Below are positions 43,616-55,819 of a stretch of 64,000 nt of DNA, piece after piece; position 1 is the first letter of the stretch, and every line of letters starts with the position of its first letter. The notes beneath the pieces were generated by a model, which saw nothing but the letters and a program-made list of their open reading frames with translations, ran no database searches and had not been told where the DNA came from. The stretch covers positions 2,294,001-2,358,000 of the forward strand of contig JAETXT010000007.1 in NCBI GenBank assembly GCA_019188255.1. Reading direction: 5' to 3'. A program made the position numbers and the translations under genes. This DNA is from Verticillium longisporum (Eukaryota > Ascomycota > Sordariomycetes > Glomerellales > Plectosphaerellaceae).

Positions 43616-45013
43616 TCAAACAAGCACTACCAGAGCCACCATGCTAGCCAGGGCAATCACACTCATCAAGCGCACCCCGTGATCCCTTGCCCCACCCTCG
43701 GCCTCCGGAAACACCTTCTGAACCTCGCCCGTCTGAGAGACAGACGCAGAAGTGCAGCCTCCCGTCCCGCACTCGACCCCGCTCGGGCATCTGCCGGCAA
43801 CAGAACCTCCCTCGTCACCGCACAGGAACCATCCGCTGGCGCAGGTCTCAGTGGCCTGCGCGTCAGCGGCGTCCCTCGCGTCTGTGACCGGCACGACAAT
43901 GGTTGCGCCGTCCGTTGTGATGGTCGTAAGGGGCGTCGTAGGGCAGTCGACTGTTGCGCAGTCGCGACCGGTGCGGCAGCAGCCTCCTCCCTCACGGGCA
44001 AGGCAGGCGTAGAACCCAGTTGGGCAGTAATCCTCGGGCGTCTCGGCAGGTGCCGTCTCCAACGTGGTTGACTCCGTGGTTTGGGACTCTGCAGACGTCG
44101 GTCGGTAAGGGGGAATGACTACGGTATTGACGGTCGTAGTTGAAGGCGTGGGTGTCAAGATGCTGGTGCTCGTTCTCGTAATCGTCTCGGCTTCAGGCGT
44201 TGCGGTAATGACCACTGTGACAACAATCGTCGTAGGCTCGTCCCCTTCTACCACGGTTGTTGATGTTGATGTGATCGTTGTCGGCCTTTGGGTTGTGCTT
44301 GTAATCACTGGTGGGGGGCTTGGAACGCCTTGCGACAATAGTCAGCATCACGGGCTCTCTAAGTACGGCACTGGGGGGCGAAGACTCACATCCTACACCT
44401 TGACAGACGAACCCAGGGATACAGCATCCTCCTCCTAGCTCTGTTGAACACGTCGGGGAGCCATCCGGGCATGCGCCGATGGGTCCGCCGCACTCAGCCC
44501 CTTCCGGGCAGCAAGCGACGTTTCCTACGGCGGCATTGTCCACCTCGACGCACACCTCGCCGTTCATGCAGCACTTGTTGGGTGCGCCAACCTGCAGTCT
44601 TCCATACCCCCAGGGCAGGTCTGTCTCCCTTCGAGGACGTTGAGCACCTCGGCTGCTCTCCGCAACAAGTCCCACCCATCGCGCCTGCCCTCCTCTTCAT
44701 GCGACTTGAAAGCTGGTCGGTATGGTCTGCTCGAGGCGTCGCTTGCGTTGAGGGCGATGCGCTGCTCTTCGTCCACTGAAAGCTGCAGTCGCTCGGCGAG
44801 TACCGCTTCTCGTGGACTGAGAAAGAGCGGTGCCTTGTCTGTATCGATAGCTGGGCTGTCTGCGAAGGCAAAGTGTTCAGGCAAGAGCTTCTCTGATGCG
44901 GCGAGAGGGAGTTTTCGGATCGCAATGGGTTGACGAGCCTGCTGGCTCTGAGCCTGTGATGTGACGAGGAGGAGCAGATATGTCGGTAGCCCTAGCAGCG
45001 TTGAGTGGCGCAT
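43616..45013 (-). CDS. Predicted GPI-anchored cysteine-rich surface protein
   Basis: Exons are 44390-45013 and 43616-44328. MRHSTLLGLPTYLLLLVTSQA is a signal peptide. After a 100-residue spacer come four cysteine-rich modules built on the theme C-x6-C ... GGCC ... C: CPGGMEDC/CCMNGEVC, CPDGSPTC/GGGCCIPGFVC, CPTGFYAC/GGGCCRTGRDC and CASGWFLC. A long Thr/Ser stalk (ITSTSTTVVEGDEPTTI and following) sits between modules two and three. The C-terminus, RLMSVIALASMVALVVLV, fits GPI processing. One frame break lies at 44591-44592 (one G short on the coding strand, text becomes DCRVGAPNKCC). With it the gene has exactly 446 codons. No enzymatic motif seen; a structural or adhesive wall role is likely. 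It lies next to another GPI-protein gene on the same strand. Confidence 0.78.
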
Positions 45014-45866
45014 GGTTGGGATTGGTGCCCAGAAGGCGCTCGTTCTGGCCTGGCTTGCCTGGCGGCGTCAGGCTTCTGGCGGCTTACGTTAGTCAGCGAC
45101 AGGCTTGTTTCGTTGGATGAAGTCGAGCAAAACACAGAAAATGGCTTTTGCAGCTGATTATTGCACGAAGGTCCTGGTGGCAGAAGTGCAAAGTTGGGTT
45201 TCGTAGCGGGTGAAAATGTTAGGCCTATGTTTGTTGATGGCGACAAGAGATGCCAGTCCGGGTGGCTGGGAACTGGGCCCGAGCCTTCACGGCGGCCAGA
45301 TCCATGTCGCTAAGACCATTGAAATTCGATTTGCCGACCACAAACACCAGGCACCTGTGCGCGTCAATTCGATCGTTTAATAAGCCACGTCCGAAAGAAA
45401 AATGTCGCGAAATCTACGGATTGCCTCAGTCAGACGACCTGCGATGCTCCATAGGCGCAACAATGCGATCGACGTCATGGCAAGCACCAAAGGTTGGGTA
45501 CAAAGCCTCGGGACAGGGGTATGGAACAATGTGGGACGTCAGTTCCTCTTATCTTATCAGTGATGATCAATAAACTTCCTGATCCAGGTGCTGGCTGGAT
45601 CTGGGAGAGTCGAACGAGCAAGCACTTTGGTCATCAGTAAATTCCGAGCTATTGTTCACTTTGTGGCCTCCGTGTGCACCAGAACAGGCCAGCAGCAGAA
45701 TCACCCTTGTAGTTCCGAGTTGAGGTCGCACCAGAGGACAGCAGCCCATGCACACCCTGACAGACAACCATCGAGATCATGTTGACTCTACGAACTCATG
45801 ATAAAACATTTCTAGCTACAATGCAACGCCTTTTCAATTCCTCACTCCTCATATTCCAATCCTTCG
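45014..45866. other. Intergenic, upstream of the second GPI-protein gene
   Basis: No gene seen. Promoter of the cysteine-rich GPI-protein gene and 3' region of the isoleucyl-tRNA synthetase gene. Confidence 0.5.
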
Positions 45867-48800
45867 TTAGATGCGAGCCAGCCTCAGCATCAGCCTCAGC
45901 TCACCGATGGCCTGCTCCTCCTCGAGGATGACAGACTCACCCGAGGCGCCCTCGAGAGGCTCGAGCTTGCCGCGCAGCATTCACGAAGAGCTCCTCCTTG
46001 GACTCCAGCACAGCGTCAACGTCGGTGCTCTCGGGGTTGGCCACGACGCCGTACTGCATGTGCACCTCGTCCGTAGGAACAAGGCCTGCCTTCTTGCGCA
46101 TCCTCTGCACACGGTTAATGACCTCGCGGGCCAGGCCCTCGTACACCAAATCCTGCGCCGAAACATCGGTATCGAGGAGGATGATGACATCGTTGGAGAA
46201 GGCAGGTTCCAGCTGAGGAAGCTCTCCCGCCGCCTTGGCGCCATCCTTGTTAGCCAGGACGCGCACAATCTCCAGGTCGTTCTCCTCTAGCTGAATGCCA
46301 TCAATGTTGATGGTCTTGTCGGTGAGGTATTGCCTCAGCTGCTCCTGCGAGAGTTTGGGCAGCGCCTTGCGCACAATCTGAACATCCTTCTTGAGCTTCT
46401 TGCCCAGAGTGGGCCAGTCGACCTTGGCCTCCAGAATGATGCCGTACTTTGCCTCGTCATTGCTCAGGACAACCTCCTGGACGTTGAGCTCGCCCATGAC
46501 GTACGACTGCAGAGACTCGACGTCCTTGAGGTGCTGCTCATCAGACACAACAACGATGGAGCGCAGGGGTGTCTTGAGACTCAGCGTGCGTCGCTCTCTT
46601 GCTGTCCTGCCCAGGTTGATGACCTTCTGCATGGAGGAAACCTTCCTCTCGATCTCGGTATCAAACAGTGCCTCCTGGACCGTGGGGAACGGCAGGAAGT
46701 GCACACTGCGGGAATCGGTAAAGTCCTTCAGCACCTCGCCCAGGAAGGGCTTGAGCAGGCTGTAGATGTGCTCAGTGATGAAAGGAGTGAATGGTGCGAG
46801 GGCCCGAACAAGGGTCAGAAGGACCTGGAGAAGAGTGTTGAGGGCGGCCTTGGTGTCGTCAAGGCCCAGACCGGCGACACCCTTGAGTCGCTTGCGGTTG
46901 AAGCGAATGTACCAGTTGGTCAAGTTGTCGAGGACAGACAACAGGCGCGGCACGACCGTGTACAAACGGTACGCGGCCATCTCTTGGTCGATGAACTGCA
47001 ACATGCTCTGGCAGTCGGCCAGGATCCATCGGTCCATGACGTTCTCGAGGCCCTTGCCTTCAGTGAATGTAGGATCAGCAGCGAAATCTTCACCGTTGTT
47101 CTTCTTGTACAGGAGGGCCTGCTCGCAGAAGAAGCGGTAGCTGTTCCACAGAGGGAGGAGGACCTTGGAAACCACTTCCTTGACGCCAGACTCCTTGAAG
47201 CGAAGAGGCTCAGCCCTGACAACGGGAGAGTTGATGAGGTACAGGCGGAGCGCGTCAGAACCGTACTCGTTGATGACGTTGCTCGGGTCAGGGTAGTTCT
47301 TCAGACTCTTCGACATCTTGACGCCTGCCAAACTTGTTAGTTCACGACGTGACGAATTCTCTATATCAACTTACCGGTGGAAGCAAGCACGAGGCCGTTG
47401 GTGATGCAGTTGCGGAAGGGCGATACACCGAACAGCTTGTTGCCGAGAACGGTCAACGTGTAGAACCAGCCACGGGTCTGGTCAAGACCTTCGGCGATGA
47501 AGTCGGCAGGGAAAAGGCTGCCCTGGAAGTTGTCGGCGTTCTCGAAAGGATAGTGAGTGGAGGCATAGGGCATGCTTCCGGACTCGAACCAACAGTCGAA
47601 GACCTCGTCCACACGCTTGAGCATACCCTTGCCCTTCTTGGAGGGAATCTCAATGTGGTCAACCTTGTCACGGTGCAGGTCGTTGAGCTCGCCAGTATAC
47701 CCGCTGAGTTCCTTCAGCTCGGCGATGCTGCCCACGCAGACAACCTCCTCAAAGTCCTCGCTGACCCACAGCGGAATGGGGGTGCCCCAGTAACGGTTCC
47801 TCGAGACGTTCCAGTCGTGAGCATTGGCGATCCAGTTGGCGAAACGCTTCTCCTTGACGAAGGAGGGAACCCACGTCGTCTTCTCCAGGTTCTCGAGCAT
47901 CTCAGGAATGGAGTTCGTGACGCGAATGAACCAAGAAGAGACGGCCCTTCGAATGAGTTGCGTATCTGAGCGCCAGCAGAACTTGTCAACGTGGGACGTC
48001 TGAGACTCGACCAGAAGACGTCCGGTTGATCGCAGATCCTTCAGAATGGCCTTGTCAGCGGTCTTGACGTGCTGTCCAACATAGTCAGGCACCTCGGCGG
48101 TGAACTGGCCCTTCTCGTCGACGGGGCAAGGCGGCAGCCTCTTCTCGCCAATGAAGCCCGAGGCAACAGCAGCATCGTAATCCTCTTGACCAAAGGCAGG
48201 AGCCTGGTGAACGATACCCGTACCCTCGCCAGCCTCGACGTAATCTGCGCCGATGACCTCGAAACACTCCTTGTAGGATTCGGCAAAGTAGGGGAATAGC
48301 GGCTCGTACTTCCAGCCGATGAGATCCTTGCCCTGCAGCTTGCGGAGGACCTTGTATTTGGCCTTCTTGAGCTCCTTGCCGTAGAGAGCAGCAAGTCCGC
48401 TCTCCATCATGAAGTACTGCTTTCCGGACTTCTCGTCAAGTATCTCGAGATACTCAAAGTCGCGGTGAACAGCGATGAGGATGTTGGACGGGAGTGTCCA
48501 AGGCGTCGTGGTGTAGATGACGAGGGAGCCGGTCTGTCCGACGACGGGGAAGGCAACCAGGATGGCAGGGTCCTGTGTCGTCTTCTCGTTCTGCTTCGCT
48601 TCCATCTGGCTGAGGGGGTGCCGAGGGCGGTAGAGTAGGGCATGATCTGGTATGCGCGGTACACTTGGTCCTTGTCGAAGAGTTGCTTGAAAACCCACCA
48701 ACAAGACTCCATGAAAGTGACGTCCATCGACTGTTGCGTAATGGGTCAGTTTTACATCCGAGAAACCCGTACCAGACCAGTTCTGCCTACCTTGTAGTCG

Positions 48801-49337
48801 TTGTCAAAGTCGATCCAGCGACCCAGACGCTCAATGATCTGCCTCCACTCGGCAGCGTACCTCATGACAATGGCCTTGCACTCGGCGTTGTAAGCGGCGA
48901 CACCCATCTGCGCGACAGCGTCCCTGGCCGAGATGCCGTGCTTCTTGTCAATCTCATATTCGATGGGCAAGCCGTGCGTGTCCCAACCAAAGCGCCGGGT
49001 GACATGGTATCCCTTCATGGACCAGTATCGCGGGATAATGTCCTTGATGGTCGAGGTGAGCAGATGCCCATAGTGGGGGAGACCTGCACTGTTAGACTGT
49101 TGTCGAGGCCGGGAGGCCAGGGTCGGGTCATCATACCGGTAGCTGGACGAGATTGAAGTCAGAAACGAGCCTTTGCAGCGGTGTTCGGGCATATCGAGGC
49201 AACTTACCAAATGGGGGACCATCATAGAAGGTAAACTTCTTGTTGCCCTCTGTCAGGCGCAGTTGGGTCTGGAAGGCATCGACCTCCCGCCAGAAGCGGA
49301 TGACCTCTTCCTCGGTCTTGGGGAAGCTGATGCTCAT
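45867..49337 (-). CDS. ils1: Isoleucyl-tRNA synthetase, cytosolic, with a 6-nucleotide exon
   Basis: Class I synthetase that charges tRNA-Ile. Exons: 49208-49337, 49137-49142 (six bases), 48791-49083, 48730-47375 and 47324-45867. The first exon starts [20 protein letters not shown]. Splicing through the tiny exon CTACCG gives [14 protein letters not shown], the conserved HIGH-box region; without it the AT is missing. The last intron ends just before [13 protein letters not shown], the KMSKS box. The editing domain is present ([27 protein letters not shown]). Two frame breaks: G run 48614-48618 (one base short) and about 45979-45984 (one base too many). With both corrected the total is exactly 1081 codons, right for a eukaryotic cytosolic IleRS, ending [10 protein letters not shown]. 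It must be functional in the organism, since no second copy is visible and the enzyme is essential. Confidence 0.93.
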
Positions 49338-50341
49338 TTTGGACGCAGTGCTCCCAGACTACCTATGCCGTACGGTAGGTGCGATCTCCGGGGTTCAACT
49401 GGGCGAAAATCAAGGAGTGGTGATGTGCTACGTGACTCAAACCTAGTGTTTTTTTCCCCTCCTCCAAGTCGCCAGCTGCCCCTCTATCGGGGATTGCTGG
49501 ACCTGCCCCGCCCCCGCCTATTGCCCGTCGTTCTGTTAGGGGCAGGGTACGTACCTTGTTCAGGAACCAGGGCACGTGACATGTTCGCCCTTCTTTCAGG
49601 GGTTGGCGTTGCTGTGATGAGGAAAATGGGAATTCGTCTGAGCTGTCAACTGCTGAATTGCATCGAACTTGGCCTGCTATGTGTGGTACTGGATCTGATT
49701 CATTCTTCGCCATGATGCCATTTCCCGGCAAGTCATCGAGCACATTGGCTTTGATTATGTTGATTGAGGGAAGTATTTTCAGTTACGTCTCCCCAGCTTC
49801 AACATGGTCTCTTCCACAGTGACCGCTTTGCTATTCCATTCGTGTGTGATTATGACATATTTGATGACCCTGCATGCATTCGAATGTACGTTCGAGGCAA
49901 GCTGATGCTGCCGTCGCACATCAAAGGGCAATCGGCCGTATCACGAGCATGTCTTGATCAGTCAGATACATACAGTACAGTACCCCTTGGAACGACCCAT
50001 CAAGCGCGTGTTAGTCAGCCCTGAAAACACACCATTCAAGCAAGGCTGCAGCATTCTTCGCAGAAATCACGATCCCGGGATTGAAAGAGCGTCCAGCAAC
50101 GGACTGAAGTCCTCTTTTTGGTTTGAGCCAAGCCTTGATTGGCTTGCCAGCCCCGACACTACCCCGCGCTCCCCCAGGCTCGAGCGGTGCCTCGGCTCAA
50201 CGCAAGTTGATAAACCCACGATATGAACATTTCAAGCTGGCAGCTCCGTACGAGGAGACATTTCTCTTGCTGAAACCGACCCCTTTCTGGCTCGCAACGG
50301 CATCGAACGAGGCTGTTCGATCTCTTATACTCTTAAAAACC
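49338..50341. promoter_or_regulatory. Divergent promoter region IleRS/GST-like
   Basis: 1004 bases between two divergent starts. It contains short TACCTT/GGTACG motifs near 49370 and 49548. No gene or clear site beyond that. Confidence 0.45.
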
Positions 50342-51443
50342 ATGGCGTCTTCCGATAGCGGAAAGGAGCTGATTCTATATCACTACTCCTATTCGCCCTA
50401 CGCGCGCCGCGTCATCTGGTATCTCACTCTGCGCGGCATCCCGTACTCACAATGCGTAAGAAAACGGCCAAGGATATATCACTCTCTTGCTCACACTCTC
50501 GCAGGTCCAACCGCCCATCTTACCACGCCCGGACGTTGCCTCCCTCGGCATATCCTACCGCCGCATCCCGCTCCTCGCCATAGACGGTGACGTCCTCCTC
50601 GACACCCGTCTCATGCTCACTGAGCTCGAGGCTCTGTTCCCCGAACTGCCCCGCCTTGGCACCACGCCCGACTCGGCGCCAGAGCTCCGCGCCCTCGAGC
50701 GGCTCCTCTCCACCTTCACGACCGAGACGAGCCTGTTCTCCACCGCCGCCAGCCTGCTCCCTACCGACATCCTCTCCAGCGCCTGGTTCCGCGACCGCGC
50801 CCAGTTCTCCGGCCCCAGCGCCAACCCGCCGAGCGAGCAGCGCGTCCGCGAGAGCATGGCCGCCGGCCGTCCCGCCGCCGAGGCCGAGATCGCCCGCGCC
50901 CTCGACTTCCTGGAGCACATCCTCCTCGCCGACGGCCGGGCGTGGGTCCTCGGCCCCGGCCCCGGCCCGACGCTGGCGGACATTGAGGCCGTCTGGCCGT
51001 TCCACTGGCTCTACGAGCTGCCCGGCGCGCTGGCGCCCGAGCGCTTCGGCGAGGTGCGCTACCCCCGTGTTCACGCGTGGATCGCGCGCTTCCAGGCCGC
51101 CGTCGCGGCGGCGAAGAAGCGCGGGCCCAAGACGCCCAAAGTCTCTGGCGAGGAGGCGGCGAAACGGATCGCGGCCGCGCCGACGACGGACGCCGGCGGC
51201 GTTGATGCGAGCGATCCGGTGGCGGTCCGCGAGGGGCTGAAGGCGGGAGACCGCGTCGTGGTGTGGCCTACCGACACGGGGTCGACGCACAAGGACGCCG
51301 GCACGCTGGTGGCCCTTGACAGGACCAAGGTCGTCTTCACGGTGGAGGGCCAGCAGGGCGCGAAGACCAGAGTGCATGCGCCTCGTCATGGGTTCAAGGT
51401 CAAGAAGGTGAAGGCAGAGGGCCACGCTGGTGCGAAACTCTGA
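50342..51443 (+). CDS. GST-like protein with a C-terminal extension
   Basis: Exons are 50342-50455 and 50505-51443, giving 350 residues. The N-terminus is a thioredoxin-like GST fold (LILYHYSYSPYARRVIWYLTLRGI, then RIPLLAIDGDVLLDTRLML), and the helical C-terminal domain has LGPGPGPTLADIEAVWPFHWL. An extra segment of about 80 residues follows (VREGLKAGDRVVVWPTDTG, KVVFTVEGQQGAKTRVHAPR), strand-rich and basic, ending KVKKVKAEGHAGAKL. Fungal proteins of this shape are annotated as GST-like; the substrate is unknown, and a catalytic cysteine or serine in SPYARR is possible (serine or tyrosine here). GC at third positions is very high. No other detoxification genes lie nearby. Confidence 0.8.
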
Positions 51444-54400
51444 ATGTATTGATTATTGTACAACTTAGAAAAGCTTCGCCGTAATACGGGTTACTGTCCT
51501 ACGACGTTTCTCACATCAGCCTCGTGACAGTATTGATACACCGATGAAAACGCCTTATTTTGACACCTTGACTATTTGGTTGAGCAGGATCGCCTCAGCG
51601 TCAACCAATGCGATGAATCCCACAAACAAGAACCCCCCTTTCCTGGTTTGGGGTATCAACGTGTACTGGGAGGCATAGCTGAACACAGTTCATGCAGTGA
51701 TGTTGGGATTAAGGCAACTGCAGTCATGAGGCTCAAATTGCACAGCGGTCTTATGACGTAGACACCCGTGGTCGTGGGTTGGGTCTGGGGAATGATCACT
51801 TGGCGACATCGAGATGAAGGTGCAAACGGCCCGAGATGTATTGAGGGGGAGGGAGATCGGCTCTGGGGCCGCGACTCAACGACCCAGGCACACCATCTAC
51901 ATACACATGTCCATAGCACACGCGATTGTTTCACGTGTTAGCCTCGAGATGGTCATCGAGATCTCACGCCCTCGAGCTCGATCACACTGCAAACAGCACA
52001 GATGGGCTTGGATCGCAGCAACGTTCTTTGCTCTCGTTAGATTCGTGATGGCGCTTGATCGAATTGGACAATATCACAGTATCGCCAGTCTACTGCGCAA
52101 GGCATGCGATGTGCGGTCGTTGGACCAGTGATGCGGTATTGGGCCAGTGATGCGATCGATAGTATAGTAGGAAGGTATGCAAGAGGGGAGCATGTGCACA
52201 CACTGTATCCTCCCAAGAGTTCCTTATCGGACGGGTGTCGTGCGGCATCCTGCACTCGGTCGATAGCTGAGCATCCAGAACGGCCCAGACTGCTGGTGAT
52301 GGGCCAAGAGAAGGAGGTGGTGAAGGAAGGATTACGTCATGGCCGCATCTCACGATAAAGACGACTCTATTGAAGTGCGGCGCAGTTCCACCTCATGCAT
52401 CGACGTGTCGTGTGTGTGAGTGCTTGGAGCATTTGCTCGAGGGCCATCAAAATCGGGGTTTACACTGGGGCTTTTTTTCTTCTTTCGTCAGCATCATGCT
52501 CTGCTTGACAGACATGGCTTCCTACCCCTTGGGTCAGCATTCCACCGAGGTTGACTCTCCGTTCTGAGCGCGAACCGAGACAGACAGCCTCGACAGTTCG
52601 AGCGCCATCTGACGTCACCAGCGCTTCATCCAATGCCAGCCTAGCGCCAGCTTGTCCAGTGTCCAGTGCCTCTTTGCCCACTGTCAGCATTTCTGGAGGT
52701 TGAATACCTACCCATAAGTGATCGTGCGGTTCGAAACACTCTCACGACGGAGGGCAGCAATACCGTAACTTGTAATGGAGAGCCAGATTGAGCATCGAAA
52801 TCGTATCATCCCAAGAGGCGCAACGGAGGCTGGCGCCGACGGTGGGAAGGATCGTGCTCTGACGCAATCTGTGAGACGGCCACTCACAGAGAGGGTGTCG
52901 ATGGCGTTCCCATCTGCACGATCCACCAAGGTACTGGCAGACGGGCGGGGGTGAAGAAGGGGGGGAAAGTCGAGGAGTCGCACTGTAGGAACGGTCAAGG
53001 CTGGTGGTGATCCGCAGCGCACCCTGTGAAGAGCCCTTCAGCCGTATCATGCGCCAACAATAGGAAGGAAGGATTAGAAATCCAGATCCAGATCAGGCTG
53101 GCACAGGCTGGGCCACCCATTCGGTGAGCCTGGACCGCGTTCGCGACATGGACACGGTGAGAAGTCGCGTGTGTGGATCCCCAGTATCAACTTGTCGAGT
53201 GCCAGGCAGGATCGGAACAGAGGCTTCATTGGAAGGAACTAAACTTCATCCCGGAAGCCAGACTGTGTCGGAGACCAGGGGGCCCGACGAGGAAACCAGC
53301 TGAAAGAAGAAACCTCTTGGTCGATCACTGTCGCCCCGGCTGGGTGATCCGCCAGCGAACGGGACGGGCGTGCGAGACGGCTGCTGGGCCGGCCAGTCTG
53401 GTCCGCTGGGAAGGTTTTTTTTTCTCTTTCCTTTCTTTCACTTAGACATGCCATGACTCTGAGCGGCTCAGCGCTCCAGGGCGTCTCTTCAAAACCATCT
53501 CATCGAGACGAGACCCGTGCATTTGCCGCAAAGAGAGATCAACAGCATCGGCCCCCGAGGCAAGTTTGCTGGAAAGGAAGTCATTGCCTTCTCGAACCGA
53601 GTCGATACTGGTACAGAAGGGCCCAACAGGTGGGCGGTGACGGACGAGTGAGGTGGTGGTAAAATGAGCAAGAGGTGATGCAATCCATGCAGGGGTCAGA
53701 GCCTTAGCGTGCGCCAGTGCTTTCCCGAGTGGAGGTTAGCAGCTCGAGTAACGACGTCCATTGGTCAAGTCTACCACCCTAGTGGACAGTGCATCGGCCG
53801 TCTGCATTGCTGAATCCCTGTCACAGACGTGGAATGACGAAGACACTGGAAGGGAGGGGGAAGGCGCCCGTCATGTTAACACCTAATTACGAGTACAACC
53901 CTCCAGTGGCTCCAGTGTTGAACCAAGTGTTTGGCAGGTGTCAAAGGACAGGAAGGAGTGCAGCAGAGACAGCGAAACGACGGAAGATGGGAGCAGAGTG
54001 AACATGCCTGTACGAGACTTGTCCACTGCAATTGGGAACTTGCCGTCTTCGATGCGATCGAGGGGAAGACATACCTCCCCAACCAGTCTTGCAGCACACC
54101 TCAGGTAAAAAGGACCCCTACCGCCCACAGCGGAGCAGGCAATAGGTCACGTCACCCCAGCACAGTACCAAGTAGGGTCCGGGCTCACGAACGCGCCACG
54201 CGCAGGGAGTGTTTCCCACGCGGTTGCAGGCACAGACGAGTCGTCGAGTCGGGAGACCTAAGGGGGATCTCTCGGTAAGGAGTAAGAAAGTGAGAGAGCG
54301 AGAGAGAGAGAGAGATGGTCGAACTTGAGGCTGATTAATACGACCGTTATTGCGTGCCGGAGGAGGGGAGGAGAGGAGAAAATTCACCCGGATGTCGCAA

Positions 54401-55819
54401 CGAGTCTGCACTGTGGCATTATCAATCCGCCCATCGTAAAAATCGCCACCCGATCACACCCAAAAGAGAGACAGAACGAGAGAAAGAGGGTGAGGTCAGC
54501 CAGGCAAGCCAGGCATACCATTAGGAAGAAACGCCCCGGAAACGGTACCGTGTGCAATACAGTCTTTGCACCTTCGCCTCGCTCCGTCTCAACGCCAGAT
54601 GGGTCGAAAAACATCAAAGAAGGCCGGAAATGAGGCATGCTCGAAGCAAAATAGGGCCTCCATACACAGTCTGTCCGTTCCAGCGGCACACGGTAGCATG
54701 CGCAATAGGCTTGTACAACCCGTTTTGGGCGAGCGCCGTCGAGGTTCTCACAGGGTTGGCCCTGCCAACCCCGTCGTCTCTCCCAGCAGTTTTCCGTGGA
54801 AGGAGGCAAGGAGGCCCCTCCCCCCCCCCATCTTCCCTTGCCTATTGCCCCCAATGCCAGTCGACTCCTGCCCCGTATGTCTGGTCTCGGCGTAGGTAGC
54901 GCGCGCCGCCCTCGTTCCCATCTTTTCCACCCTCGTGCGCCTTCGCCCTTCTTTTTTTTTTAAAGTCCACAACCGCAACGTCATACTTCCTGTGACGTCT
55001 GCCGTTTCTCCCCAAACAACACCCAAGCACGCTCAGCACTCCGTCGTCACCCAGTCACTCAACCACGCTTGTGCCTTTCACATCGACTCCGATCGCATCT
55101 GCGCCTTGTCGCATCGCAATCGCATCTCAGTCGGCATCTAATTCTATCCTTTTCGCCCTGTACTTTTTGTATTGTCGTCCATCAGTCGCACAACCTTCAG
55201 CCAGTCACCCTGACACTGGCGCTTGCCACTCACTCACCCAACCTTCTCTTCTCTCCCACATTTCTTTCTGTCAACCCTCCCTCACTTACTCGCCTCCTCA
55301 CCTCCTCCCCACCCCTTTCGCCTCAACTTCCCTTCTCATGCCAGAAGGCTGAGTTTTGGACGAGAGCCAGAGCAGAGAGAGAGAGAGAGAGACAGGCAGA
55401 AAGAGAGTTTGTGTGTGTGTGTGACAACGATAGAAAAGAAAGATCGAGAGCGAGACGCGCTTGATCTGCCAGTCGCCAAAATCCCCCTTGGTCACTCGTG
55501 GCTTGCACAGCAACTGCAAGACTCTTCCACTCTACTTTTCACTTCCCCGATTCGTACCTAATCTCGAATCGTAACCCCCCAGAGGCGTGTCGACGAACCC
55601 TTACCCATCTCTGGTCCATCACCCAGCGCTGTGTTCCCGACCTCTGACCTCATCTGGCTTCCCACATCTCCTGCCCCCCGTCCACTTCTCAACTCTGCAC
55701 CCCACAAACGTCGACGTCAACACACCTGCCTTCGGCGTTACCACCTCGGCCCCCTACCGCTACTACAGCCCTACCTCCAAGGTGTCTCGCAGTACACTAC
55801 ATCATACAACGTCATCGCC
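51444..55819. other. Gene-poor region of 4.4 kb upstream of Atf1
   Basis: No conserved coding sequence seen on either strand. It includes a perfect CRE palindrome at 52610-52617 and a one-mismatch CRE near 54993-55000, GA microsatellites at about 54297-54315 and 55374-55393, and a GT run at about 55408-55422. From about 55000 to the Atf1 start the sequence is pyrimidine-rich and is probably the long Atf1 leader. Confidence 0.55.
52610..52617. promoter_or_regulatory. Perfect CRE/ATF palindrome TGACGTCA
   Basis: The consensus site bound by Atf/CREB-class bZIP factors, 3.2 kb upstream of the Atf1 start codon. A near-match, TGACGTCT, lies at about 54993-55000, closer to the gene. Relevance is inferred from the motif alone. 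Confidence 0.4.

Noticed and set aside
46330..47340. Long plus-strand open frame over the isoleucyl-tRNA synthetase gene
   Set aside because: Antisense to the conserved KMSKS-containing exon; no recognisable protein.
47575..47600. ACTCGAACC-like sequence resembling a tRNA B box
   Set aside because: It lies inside a conserved IleRS exon, with no A box or cloverleaf around it. No tRNA gene found elsewhere by eye.
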